A stretch of DNA of 64,000 bases, from NCBI GenBank assembly GCA_035762175.1, contig DASTPP010000318.1:1-64000 (forward strand), given 5' to 3'. This DNA comes from DASTPP01 sp035762175 (GTDB lineage Bacteria; Myxococcota_A; Polyangia; Polyangiales; Polyangiaceae). The notes under the pieces are model-generated. The model had not been told where the DNA came from. It ran no database searches and worked only from the letters and a program-made list of their open reading frames with translations. Positions 44,406-53,000 of this stretch are shown piece by piece (position 1 is the stretch's first letter; each line of letters starts with the position of its first letter). The position numbers and the translations under genes are program-made.

Positions 44406-45242
44406 TCAGCGATCGAAGCGGTCGTAGAGCCGGTACAAGGCGCGCCGCAGGCGCTGGCGCGCGACCCGAATGAAGTCGGCCGCGTCGTCGGGCGAGCCCA
44501 GGCCGAGCTCGGCCGCGATGCGCTCGTAGCACCGGCGCGTGTGCGCGTGCCGCTCGCCCGGGGCGATCGCCTGGGCCCGGCCCTCCGCGTCGAGGCGCAG
44601 GGCCTCGCGCTGGCGCTCGTCGAGCGCGGCGTACGCGAGGTCGGTCATGGCCCCCTCTTTGCCCCGCATCTCGCGCTCGAGCAGCTGCTCGTCGGCGAGC
44701 GCCACGCCCGGGTCGGGCAAGGCCGAGAGGTCGATCGCCTCGAGGGGCGGGGCCCGGCAGAGGCGCCGCAGGCGCCGGCGCACCTCCCAGCGGCAGAGCT
44801 GGCGCAGCCACAGCTCGAACGAGCGCGCGGGCGTGGCGCGCAAGCTCTGCACGGTGTGCACGCCCGACCGATCGCTCGCCGAGTGCCAGCGGGCGAAGGC
44901 GCGGAGGTTCGAGTAGTTGTTGCGCCGCAGGCGTTCGACCACCTGCAGCGCGGCCTGCTCGCCCTCGTCTTCGGGCAAGTACCGGCGGCGGCACTGCTGG
45001 TCGACGTCGTCGAAAGTCAGCTCGAGCAGGCGCTGCTCGGCCCGGTGCTGCTCGTCGCTGCCTTGCGCGGCGTAGAGCAGCCGGCAGATGCAATCGACCC
45101 GCAGGCCTTCGAGCCGATCGCGCGCCGGCTGCGTGGAGGCGTCGTTCGAGAGTGTCACGCCGATCGAGACCCGGCCGGCCAAAATTTTCTCACAACGCCG
45201 GGGGCGAGAGTCGGGGTCGTCGTGGCGTTTGTCGTCATACAC
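44406..45242 (-). CDS. Sigma-70-family-like regulator (ECF type, divergent)
   Basis: 278 residues from a GTG at 45242 with AAGGA 8 bases upstream. The block RLRRNNYSNLRAFARWH ... RSFELWLRQLCRWEVRRRLRRL has the pattern of sigma region 2 with its helix-turn. The later YERIAAELGLGSPDDAADFIRVARQRLRRALYRL resembles region 4. The paralog at 45385-46161 shares the NNY-NLRAF and F-x-x-WL-R-L blocks. It is probably a specialised sigma factor controlled by the ZAS-kinase 98 bases downstream. Family assignment is by motif only. Confidence 0.55.
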   Translation of the reverse strand: MYDDKRHDDPDSRPRRCEKILAGRVSIGVTLSNDASTQPARDRLEGLRVDCICRLLYAAQGSDEQHRAEQRLLELTFDDVDQQCRRRYLPEDEGEQAALQVVERLRRNNYSNLRAFARWHSASDRSGVHTVQSLRATPARSFELWLRQLCRWEVRRRLRRLCRAPPLEAIDLSALPDPGVALADEQLLEREMRGKEGAMTDLAYAALDERQREALRLDAEGRAQAIAPGERHAHTRRCYERIAAELGLGSPDDAADFIRVARQRLRRALYRLYDRFDR

Positions 45243-45384
45243 GGGGGGTGTCCTTCGTGACGATTGACCGCCGCCGGCCGTGTCGGCGCGCCGCTGAGCC
45301 GACGCGCCTGCCGGGGGGGCACGCCCTAAGACGCGCCAGCGCGCGAAAAGACGACACGGCCCGCGCCGCGCGCCGGAGCCCCCT

Positions 45385-46161
45385 TCAGCACGCGCCGCCG
45401 AGCAGGGGGCGGCTTCGCTTCCAGCGCCAGAGCCGCCGGTGCGCGAGGTGCACCATCGCCCGGGCGTACTCGGCGCCGTGCAGGCCCAACGCCCTCGCCA
45501 CCTCTTCGTAAACGCGGCGCTCGACGCCCTGGCCGCCGTCGCGATCCGCCCTGGCCTGATTGGCGCGAAAGACGGTCAGGGCGACCCGCAGCCGCTGGTC
45601 GAGCGACTCGGCCGGCCGCAGCCGCTGGTCGAGCGACTCGGCCGGCGGCCCCGACGGCGCCGAAGGCGGCCGGCCGGCCGCGGGGGGCGCGGGCGGGCGG
45701 CCCTCGGGCGGCCCCTCGCCCGGCGGGTCCGCAGCGCCGGCGGGCGCGGGCGGGCAGCGACGGATCTCATCTTGAAAGAGCCTGCGCAACCACTCATCGA
45801 AGGTACGCGTGGGCCCGCCCGCGCCAGCGATCGCGCCCGCGCCCGCGCCCGTGATCGCGCCCGCGCCCGTGATCGCGCCCGTGAGCGCACCCACGCTCGA
45901 GGCACCCTCGCGAGCACGCCAGGCCAAGAACGCGCGGAGGTTGTTGTAATTGTTGCGCTCGAGGCGGGCGATCACCGCCTGCGTGGCAGCGACGATCTGC
46001 CCATCCGAGAGCGACGGCCGGAAACAAGCCCCGCGGATCTTCGTCGAGCACAGGCCCGCGAGGCGACCGAAAAGGTCGCGCTGCGCCTCGCTGCCCGCGG
46101 GGGCGTCGAGCAGGTGGCGGATGCAGTCGAGCTCTCCGTCGCGTTCGTTCGGATTGTCCAT
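45385..46161 (-). CDS. Second sigma-like regulator, paralog of 44406-45242
   Basis: 258 residues. RLERNNYNNLRAFLAWRARE and RTFDEWLRRLFQDEIRR match the paralog. Between them is a Gly/Ala/Thr/Ile repeat (TGAITGAGAITGAGAGAI). An exact 30-bp duplication (PAESLDQRLR twice, about 45594-45653) and a Pro-rich stretch lie in the middle. The C-terminus (YEEVARALGLHGAEYARAMVHLAHRRLWRWKR) looks like a region 4 helix-turn-helix. The low-complexity insertions make it more divergent than its partner. Confidence 0.5.
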   Translation of the reverse strand: MDNPNERDGELDCIRHLLDAPAGSEAQRDLFGRLAGLCSTKIRGACFRPSLSDGQIVAATQAVIARLERNNYNNLRAFLAWRAREGASSVGALTGAITGAGAITGAGAGAIAGAGGPTRTFDEWLRRLFQDEIRRCPPAPAGAADPPGEGPPEGRPPAPPAAGRPPSAPSGPPAESLDQRLRPAESLDQRLRVALTVFRANQARADRDGGQGVERRVYEEVARALGLHGAEYARAMVHLAHRRLWRWKRSRPLLGGAC

Positions 46162-46364
46162 CGCGTCTCGGGCCCGCCCCGTGGAAGGTGAGGCGTCAGC
46201 TCGTAGACCGACCGGCGGCGATTTTTTTCACAGACGATGTCAGCCAGGCGCCACGTCGGCGTCGCGGTGCCAACCGCCAGCATGCCCCGCGTCGGTGGCG
46301 CCGTGGCGTCGGCCGGCAGGGGGCCCCGCGTCGGTGCCCCCTCTGGGGTAAAGGCGTGCAGCCG

Positions 46365-46736
46365 CTCCCCCGCAGGCGTGTCTCCCTCGCCCGCCGTGCG
46401 GGCCCCGCGCGCCTTGCGGTCGGCCTTCGCCTGGGCCAGGCGCAACGGCGTCACGAAGGCCTCGTCGAGCCGCGGCGCGATCACGTCGTCGAGCCCGATC
46501 GCCTGAACGATCGTGGTAACAACGCGGACCCACTGGTTGCGCGCCTTCGCCACCGACGAGGCCCGAGCGGAGGCCTTGGCCGAGCGCTGCTTGGCGACGA
46601 GCTCGGCGCGCTTGGCTTCGAGCTCGCCGAGCTGGCGGGCCGACGACGTCCAGGCGTCGACCTCGTCGGCGAGGGTGCGGCCGCCACCGGCCGCGATCTG
46701 GCCGAGCGCCGCGCGCTGCCGGTCGTCGAGACCCAC
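46365..46736 (-). pseudogene. Truncated paralog of the hypothetical gene at 30890
   Basis: 124 residues closely match the C-terminal half of the 30890-31687 product (GRTLADEVDAWTSSARQLGE, ELEAKRAELVAK, LDEAFVTPLRLAQAKADRK). The N-terminal half is missing, and its place is taken exactly at 46737 by a 42-bp minisatellite. The frame continues past the homology into the start of the sigma-like gene. It looks like a gene broken by repeat expansion or recombination. Confidence 0.7.
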
Positions 46737-47153
46737 TCGACCGCCAAGAGCGCAGCTCGGCCTGGCCTCACCGCCCTCTCGACCGCCAAGAGCGCAGCTC
46801 GGCCTGGCCCTACCGCGCTCTCGACCGCCAAGAGCGCAGCTCGGCCTGGCCTGACGACCGCCTCGGTCGGCCCGAGCCCCGGCTCGATCAGCCTTTTCGG
46901 TGGTCTCGACTGTCGCCGACCCTGCTCGAGATGGCCTGGCGACGGTTTGGTCGGCGAACGACCCCCCTCGACATGGCCTCGAGACGGTTTCGTGGGCGCG
47001 CCACCCGGTTCGACATGGCCTCGAGACGGTTTCGCGGGCGAAGAACCCCGCTCGACCTGACCTCGAGGCGGTTTGGTGGGCGAGGGGCCCGGTTCGGCGC
47101 GGTCTCGCGGTGGTTTGGTGGGCGAAGGGCCCGGCTCGAGCCGCCCCACCCGC
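46737..47153. repeat. 42-bp minisatellite, 10 units in register
   Basis: Units start at 46737 and every 42 bases to 47115. The first three are near-identical (TCGACCGCCAAGAGCGCAGC). The later ones are a diverged subfamily (GGTTTCGCGGGCG..., CTCGACATGGCCTCGAGACG) with phase kept throughout. The same subfamily occurs as two units at 33889-33961. 42 bp equals 14 codons and four DNA helical turns. Confidence 0.85.
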
Positions 47154-47162
47154 GGCGCCGGC

Positions 47163-48674
47163 CTACCAGCTATCGGCCGGCACCGCGCGCTCGGGGCCGT
47201 TGCGGTAGACGAACCCCCCCTTCATCACGAAGGTGACGCTCTCGAGGGCCTTCACGTCTTTGAGGGGGTCGCCCTCGACCGCGATGATGTCAGCCCACTT
47301 GCCCGGCTCGATGCTGCCGGCCTGGTCGGCGATGCCGAGCAGGTCGGCGGCGTTGACCGTGGCCGTTTGAATGGCCTTGAGCGGGGTCATGCCGAGGCGC
47401 ACGTAGACGGCGAACTCGCGGGCGTTCAGGCCGTGCGGGTACACCGACGAGTCGGTGCCGAAGGCGACCTTCACGCCGGCGGCGAACGCGCGCTGCACGT
47501 TGCGGCGGGCGGTGGGCAGGACCTCGCGGGCCTTCTTCAAGAAGAAGGGCGGCAGGCGGCGCGCCTCGGCGTTCTCGAGCAGCCAGTCGCCGAGGTAGAG
47601 CGTCGGCACGAGGTAGGTGCCGTTCTTCTTCATCTCGGCGATGCCCGCGTCGTCGATGTACGAGCCGTGCTCGATCGAGTCGACGCCCGCGCGCGACGCC
47701 CAGACGATGCCCTGGCCGCCGTGCGCGTGCGCGGCCACCTTGCGCCCGAGCCGGTGGGCGTCGGCGACGATGGCCTGCATCTCCTCGAGGGTGTACTGCG
47801 AGGCGCGCGGGTCGTCGCCCTTCGAGAGCACGCCGCCGGTCGCGCAGATCTTGATGAGGTCGGCGCCGTACTTGATGACCTCGCGCGCCTTCTGCTGCAC
47901 CGCCGGCACCCCGTCGGCCACGCCCTCGGCCTTGACGTGGAACTCGTAGGGCAAGAGCGTCTCGTCGCAGTGCCCGCCCGTGATGCCGAGCGCCGGCCCG
48001 CTCGCCAAGACCCGCGGCCCGGGCACCTCGCCCGCCGCGATGGCGTCGCGCAGCGCCACGTCGGCGTAGCCCTCGGCGCCGACGTTGCGCACCGTCGTGA
48101 AGCCGGCGTCGAGCGTCAGGCGGGCGTTCTTCACGCCCGTGAGCGTCTGGCGCGGCACCGAGATGCCGAGCGAGGCGTAGCCGAAGACCGGGTCGCCCGT
48201 CAGGTGCGTGTGCGCGTCGATGAGCCCGGGCAGCGCCGTCGCGTTCGGCAGCTCGATGACGTGGTAGCCCGCGGCGTCCGCCGGGGGCGCCCCCACCGAC
48301 ACGATCTTGTCGCCCTCGACCGCGATCGCCACGCGCTCGGCCACCCGCCCCGTCTTCGTGTCGAGCATGCGACCCACCTTGAGCAGCGTGCGCCGCGGCG
48401 GCGGCGCCGTCGTCGGCGAGGGCGCCGTCTGCATCAGCGAGGCCGGCGCGCCAGGCTGCGCGGGCGGGGCCGCGGGTGCGCTCGCGGGCGCCTTCGGCGC
48501 GGGGGCGGCGCAGGCGCAGAAGAGGGCGGCCGAGAGCGTGGCGAGCGGCGAGACGATCGCGAACCGAGCGGCCGAGAGGGGCGCGGGCGGCGAGGCGATC
48601 GCGGGTCGAACGGCCGAGGGGGGCACGAGCGACGAGGCGATGGCGGGTCGACGGAGGGCGCGGGGCGCGTTCAT
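47163..48674 (-). CDS. Secreted/lipoprotein metal-dependent amidohydrolase
   Basis: 503 residues. After a linker, a full amidohydrolase fold: ALPGLIDAHTHLTGDPVFG (metal ligands HxH), IKICATGGVLS, DAHRLGRKVAAHAHGGQGI, SIEHGSYID, and FGTDSSVYPHG (metal Asp). The end (LGIADQAGSIEPGKWADIIA) is typical of the imidazolonepropionase-like/prolidase group. The N-terminal 60 residues contain three 14-residue repeats encoded by 42-bp units ending SAALFCAC, probably a repeat-expanded lipoprotein signal region. Substrate unknown; peptide or amide hydrolysis likely. Confidence 0.88.
   Translation of the reverse strand: MNAPRALRRPAIASSLVPPSAVRPAIASPPAPLSAARFAIVSPLATLSAALFCACAAPAPKAPASAPAAPPAQPGAPASLMQTAPSPTTAPPPRRTLLKVGRMLDTKTGRVAERVAIAVEGDKIVSVGAPPADAAGYHVIELPNATALPGLIDAHTHLTGDPVFGYASLGISVPRQTLTGVKNARLTLDAGFTTVRNVGAEGYADVALRDAIAAGEVPGPRVLASGPALGITGGHCDETLLPYEFHVKAEGVADGVPAVQQKAREVIKYGADLIKICATGGVLSKGDDPRASQYTLEEMQAIVADAHRLGRKVAAHAHGGQGIVWASRAGVDSIEHGSYIDDAGIAEMKKNGTYLVPTLYLGDWLLENAEARRLPPFFLKKAREVLPTARRNVQRAFAAGVKVAFGTDSSVYPHGLNAREFAVYVRLGMTPLKAIQTATVNAADLLGIADQAGSIEPGKWADIIAVEGDPLKDVKALESVTFVMKGGFVYRNGPERAVPADSW
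48526..48651. repeat. 42-bp tandem repeat inside the amidohydrolase signal region, 3 units
   Basis: Units start at 48526, 48568 and 48610. On the coding strand they repeat the AIASPPAPLSAAR / AIVSPLATLSAAL pattern. The period equals that of the large minisatellite, but the sequence does not clearly match it. Confidence 0.7.
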
Positions 48675-48723
48675 GGGGCGGCAGACGAGCGGCGAAGGCA
48701 GGCGACGTCAAGGGCGGAAGGGC

Positions 48724-48985
48724 GCCCCCGAGGGAACGCGGGGGCAGCGAACGCGCTCGGAAACGGCCATCCAAGCCCTGCCGGAGGCAGGGCTCGAGCG
48801 TCGCGCGCGCGGCTTCGCACGCTCGCCCCGGCGTTGCCTTCGCTTGCGGCGTTCGCTGGCTCGCCCGGCGGCCCGGCGCCCGCGGGAGCCCGGCCCCCGG
48901 CGAGGGGGCGGGCTTAGCGCGCCGCATCGGCCCGAGGTCGCGCGGCACGAGGGGACGTTCGCTGCCCCCGCGTTCCCTCGGGGGC
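48724..48985. repeat. Hairpin-terminated dispersed element, copy 2, with perfect 30-bp inverted ends
   Basis: Bases 48724-48753 are the exact reverse complement of 48956-48985. Each end is itself a hairpin (GCCCCCG...CGGGGGC). A third hairpin, CCCTGCCGGAGGCAGGG, lies at about 48776-48792. The core from about 48885 (GCGGGAGCCCGGCCCCCGGC, then GCATCGG, AGGTCGCGCGGCACG) matches copy 1. It lies between the amidohydrolase start and the sigma gene stop. Confidence 0.85.
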
Positions 48986-49045
48986 AGGAAGCCGGCGGCG
49001 TTTCGCAACACCCTCTTCACTCGGGGGCGGCTCTTCGGCCCGGCG

Positions 49046-50020
49046 TCACCCCGCCGCCCCCCCGCCGCCCTCGCCCTCGTCGGGGTCACGCAAGAGCGGC
49101 CCGAGCGTCACGTCGAGCCGGCTGCGGATCAGCCGCATCACGCTGTCGAGCTCTTCGGCGCTCACCCGCAGCCGTCGCCCGAGCGAAAGGCGCGTCTGCT
49201 CGAACACCGCGCGCCGCGCCGCCTCGACGCGCCTCGCCGCCGTCGCCCGGTGAATGTCGTAGAGCGCCGCGAGCCGGTCGATGCTCAGGCCGTCGAGCGC
49301 GTGCTGCCGCAAGAGCGCGCGATCGCGCTTCGGCAGCGCCGCGATCGCCTCGGCGAAGGCCGCCTTGAACTCGTCGCGGTAGAGCTGCTTGAGGTGCACC
49401 AGCTCGGGCCCCGCGTCAGGCTCGAGCCTCCGCGCCAGCTCGTCGTCTTCGGTCGGCTGCTCGCGCCCCTGCCGTCGCACCCGCTCGACCGCCTCGCGCG
49501 CCGCCACCACTCGGACCCACGAACCGAGCGAGCCCCGGCCCGAGAAGTCGGCGATGCGAGGGGGCAGGGGGGCGCCGCCTTCGAGGTTCGGGCGAGGCGC
49601 AAGGAGACGTTGTCGCACCTGCTGCCTGATCTCGACCCGCTGCTGGGTCGGCACCCTCAGTCGATCGAGCGCTCGCTCGATCGGGGGCCCGCACGCCAGC
49701 TCGAACCGCGCGAGCGCACGGGCCTCACCCCGGGCGCAGCCGCAGGCCAGATACAGATCGGCGGTGTGAAGCGCGCGGAGACTTTCTTCGACCTCCGTTA
49801 CCACGGGAAGCTTGCTCGCGACGAAGCGTACGAATGCCTCGTCCGAGAGCTCAACGTCGGGCCAGGCAGCCCGTGCGGCCTCGATCATCGACCGCAACGC
49901 GGCGCCCAGCTCGGCCGAGGTCGTCAGATCAGGGCGCGCCGCTTGAAAGTGTGCGCACAAGGTGGTGGCATCAGCCACCTCTTGGGTACCAGACCGGGGG
50001 GGGTGTCCCTCAGCAGTCAT
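49046..50020 (-). CDS. RNA polymerase sigma factor, divergent from a ZAS-kinase
   Basis: 324 residues. IADFSGRGSLGSWVRVVAAREAVERVRRQG is a sigma region 2-like block, and ALPKRDRALLRQHALDGLSIDRLAALYDIHRATAARRVEAA is a region 4 helix-turn-helix. The N-terminal 80 residues are an extra helical domain and the end is acidic. This form of sigma factor is frequent in myxobacteria. The ATG at 50020 faces the kinase ATG at 50060 with only 39 bases between, so the promoters must overlap the opposing genes. It is paired with the kinase by arrangement. Confidence 0.75.
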   Translation of the reverse strand: MTAEGHPPRSGTQEVADATTLCAHFQAARPDLTTSAELGAALRSMIEAARAAWPDVELSDEAFVRFVASKLPVVTEVEESLRALHTADLYLACGCARGEARALARFELACGPPIERALDRLRVPTQQRVEIRQQVRQRLLAPRPNLEGGAPLPPRIADFSGRGSLGSWVRVVAAREAVERVRRQGREQPTEDDELARRLEPDAGPELVHLKQLYRDEFKAAFAEAIAALPKRDRALLRQHALDGLSIDRLAALYDIHRATAARRVEAARRAVFEQTRLSLGRRLRVSAEELDSVMRLIRSRLDVTLGPLLRDPDEGEGGGGAAG

Positions 50021-50059
50021 TCGGTTAGGTACTATCTTGACCTACATGCCTTAACAACC
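50021..50059. promoter_or_regulatory. 39-bp divergent gap between sigma factor and kinase starts
   Basis: An AT-enriched gap containing TTGACCTACATGCC and no Shine-Dalgarno sequence for the kinase, so that gene may be leaderless. Both transcripts must originate in or beyond this gap. Confidence 0.35.
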
Positions 50060-53000
50060 ATGGACCGCGACCCAGCTCATGATTGTCCGGCGACGGAGAC
50101 CCTGCTCGCGTTCGTGGCCAAGCGCGCGGCTCCCTCGACGCGCGTGTGCGTCGAAGAGCACGTAGCCGACTGCGCGGCTTGCCGCCAAGTCCTGTCGGCG
50201 TTGAGTGACCCCGACTTCGGGCCCGCGTCGAGCATGCGGGGGTATGATCTCTCGGGCGGGGCCGAGGCGGGCTCCGGGCTCGAGGGCGGGTCGGGCGCGG
50301 GCGGGGCCGCGGCGGGCTCCGGGCTCGAGGGCGGGTCGGGCGCGGACGCGCGCTTCGAGCCGACGACCGAGATCGCGTGGGACGATTCGGGCTCGGGGCC
50401 GAGCTCGGACGAGGAGAGCCCCTCGGACCGGGCGGGGCTCGGGGGGGCCGCCGACGAGCTGCCGACGGGCGAGCGGATCGACCGTTACAAAGTGCTCACC
50501 CGGGTGGGGGAAGGGGGCATGGGCACGGTGTACGCGGCGCACGATCCGGAGCTCGAGCGCACGGTGGCGCTCAAGCTGCTGCGCCGCGGGCTGGGGGCGG
50601 GCCCCGAGCGGCGACAGATCGAGGCGCGGCTGCGGCGCGAGGCGCAGGCGATGGCCCGGCTCGCGCACCCGAACGTCGCCACCGTCTACGACGTCGGTAG
50701 CTACGCCGGCCGCGTCTTCGTCACGATGGAGTTCGTCGAGGGCGAGACGCTCGCGAGCTGGCTGCGCCGCGAGAAGCGCTCGGTGCGCCAGGTGCTCGAG
50801 GTGTTCACGGCGGCGGGCCGCGGGCTCTCGGCGGCGCACGAGGCGGGGCTGGTGCACCGCGACTTCAAGCCGCAAAACGTGCTGGTCGGCCGCGACGGGC
50901 GCGTGCGGGTCGTCGACTTCGGCCTCGCGCGCGCGCTGCGGCGTCCGGGCCGCCCGGCCGCCGAGGCCTCCCCCCCCGGCGGCTCGCTCGGGGGCGTTTC
51001 GATCGCCGAGGGCTCGGGGCCGGACTCGCAGCGCCCCGCCAGGGCGAGCGCCGAGCCGGCCGTGCCCCGATCGCAGCGGCCCTCGCAGCTCACGCAGACG
51101 GGCATGGTGCTGGGCACGCCCTCGTACATGGCGCCCGAGCAATACCGGGGCGAGACGGCCGACGCGCGGAGCGATCAGTTCGCCTTCTGCGTCGCGCTCT
51201 ACGAGGCGCTCTACGGCGAGCGGCCCTTCGAGGGCCGGTCGTACGGCGAGCTGCGCGAGGCGGTCCTGGCCGGGCGGGTGCGGCCGGCGCCGCGGGGGGC
51301 GCGGGTGCCGAGCCGGCTGCGGGCGCTGCTCGTGCGGGGGCTCTCGGTCGAGCCGGCGGCGCGCTTCGCGTCGATGGGCGAGCTGCTCGCCGAGCTCGGT
51401 CGCAAGCCGGAGCGCCGGCTGCGTCGGGGCGTGCTGGCGGCCGTGGCGGCGCTTTTGGTGGCCGCGGTTGGGGGGCTCATGGCACGCCGGCTCGCCGACC
51501 CGCCGGCGCTCTGCCGCGGCGGCGAGCGGCAGATCGAACCCGCCTGGAGCGGCGCGCGGCGGCACGCCGTCGAGGCGGCGCTCTTGCGGACGGGCGTGCC
51601 CTACGCCGAGGCCGCGGCGCGCGAGGTGGGGCGGGTGCTCGACGGGTACGCGGCGCGCTGGGTCGAGCAGCACGTCGAGGCGTGCGAGGCGACGCGGGTG
51701 CGGGGCGAGCAGCCCGAAGAGGTGCTCGGGCTGCGCATGGCGTGCCTGGGCGAGCGCAGGCACGAGCTCAAGGCCCTCGCCGACCGCCTGGCCGAGGCCG
51801 ACGCCGAGGTGGCGAGGCAGGCGGTGCGGGCGGTCTACCAGCTCTCGGAGCTCGAGGCCTGCGCCGACGTGCGGGCGCTCACGAGCCCGGTGCGCCCGCC
51901 GGCCGACGCGACGACGCGCGCGCAGGTCGACGAGGTGCGGGCGGGGCTCGCGGGGGTGCGGGCCCTGCGGCACGCGGGCCTCTACCGCGAGGGGCTCGAG
52001 GCGGCGCGGCCGCTCGCGGAGCGGGCGAAGCGGCTACGCTACCGCCCGCTCGAGGCCGAGGCGCTCTTTCTGCTCGGCGAGCTGGCCGACAAGCGGGGCG
52101 AGTACGACGAGGCCGGGCGCAGCCTCGAGCAGGCCGGGTGGGCGGCCGAGGCGGGGCGGCACGACGAGCTGCTCGCGCGATCGCTGACCAAGCTCATCGT
52201 GGTCGAGGGCTACCGGCGCGCGCGCTACGACCGGGTCGAGCCGCTCGAGCGGCGGGTGACGGCGGTGATCGAGCGGCTCGGCGAGCCGGGCGAGCTCGAG
52301 GTGGCCCTGCGCCTCGAGGTCGGCAGCGTCGACTTCGAGCGCGGCCGCTACGCCGAGGCCGAGCGGGGCGTCGGGCGGGCGCTCGAGCTGCTCGCGTCGA
52401 AGTACGGCGAGGCCGATCTGCGCCTCGCCCAGCCGCTGCTCGACCTCGGCTGGGTCGCGGCCCACCGCAGCCAGGTGGCGAAGGCGCGCGCCTACTTCGA
52501 GCGGGCGCTGGCCATCCGGCGGGGCCACTTCGGCGAGGACCACCCCGAGGTGGCGAGCGCGCTCTTCGCGATGGCCGACGCGCAGCGCGCGGGCCGCGAG
52601 TATGCCGCGGCCGAGGCGAGCTTCCGGAAGGCGATCTCGGTCTACGAGCGCGCCGTCGGCCCCGAGCACCCGACGGTCTCGAGCGGGATGCACGGCCTCG
52701 CCCTGGTCCACGTCAAGCAGGGGCGCGCGGCCGAGGCGGTCGAGCTGATGCGGCGCGCGGTGGCGCTGGCCGAGAAGAACCCCGGCCCCGACCACCCGCA
52801 CACGGCCGTCCTGCTCGACGGCCTCGCCGTCGCGCTCGACGCGCGGGGCGAGCCGGCCGAGTCGCTCGCCGTCGCCGAGCGGGCGCTCGGCCTTTTGCGC
52901 AAGCACTTCGCCGAGGAGCACCCGCGGGTCGCCGGCGCCCTGCACTCGGTCGGTCGGGCGCGCATGAAGCTCGGCAAGCCCGGCGAGGCGCTCGAGGCGG

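Noticed and set aside
46481..47149. Minus-strand protein with 14-residue Pro-rich repeats
   Set aside because: It is a translation of the minisatellite; a frame is open on both strands, as expected for a 42-bp repeat without stops.
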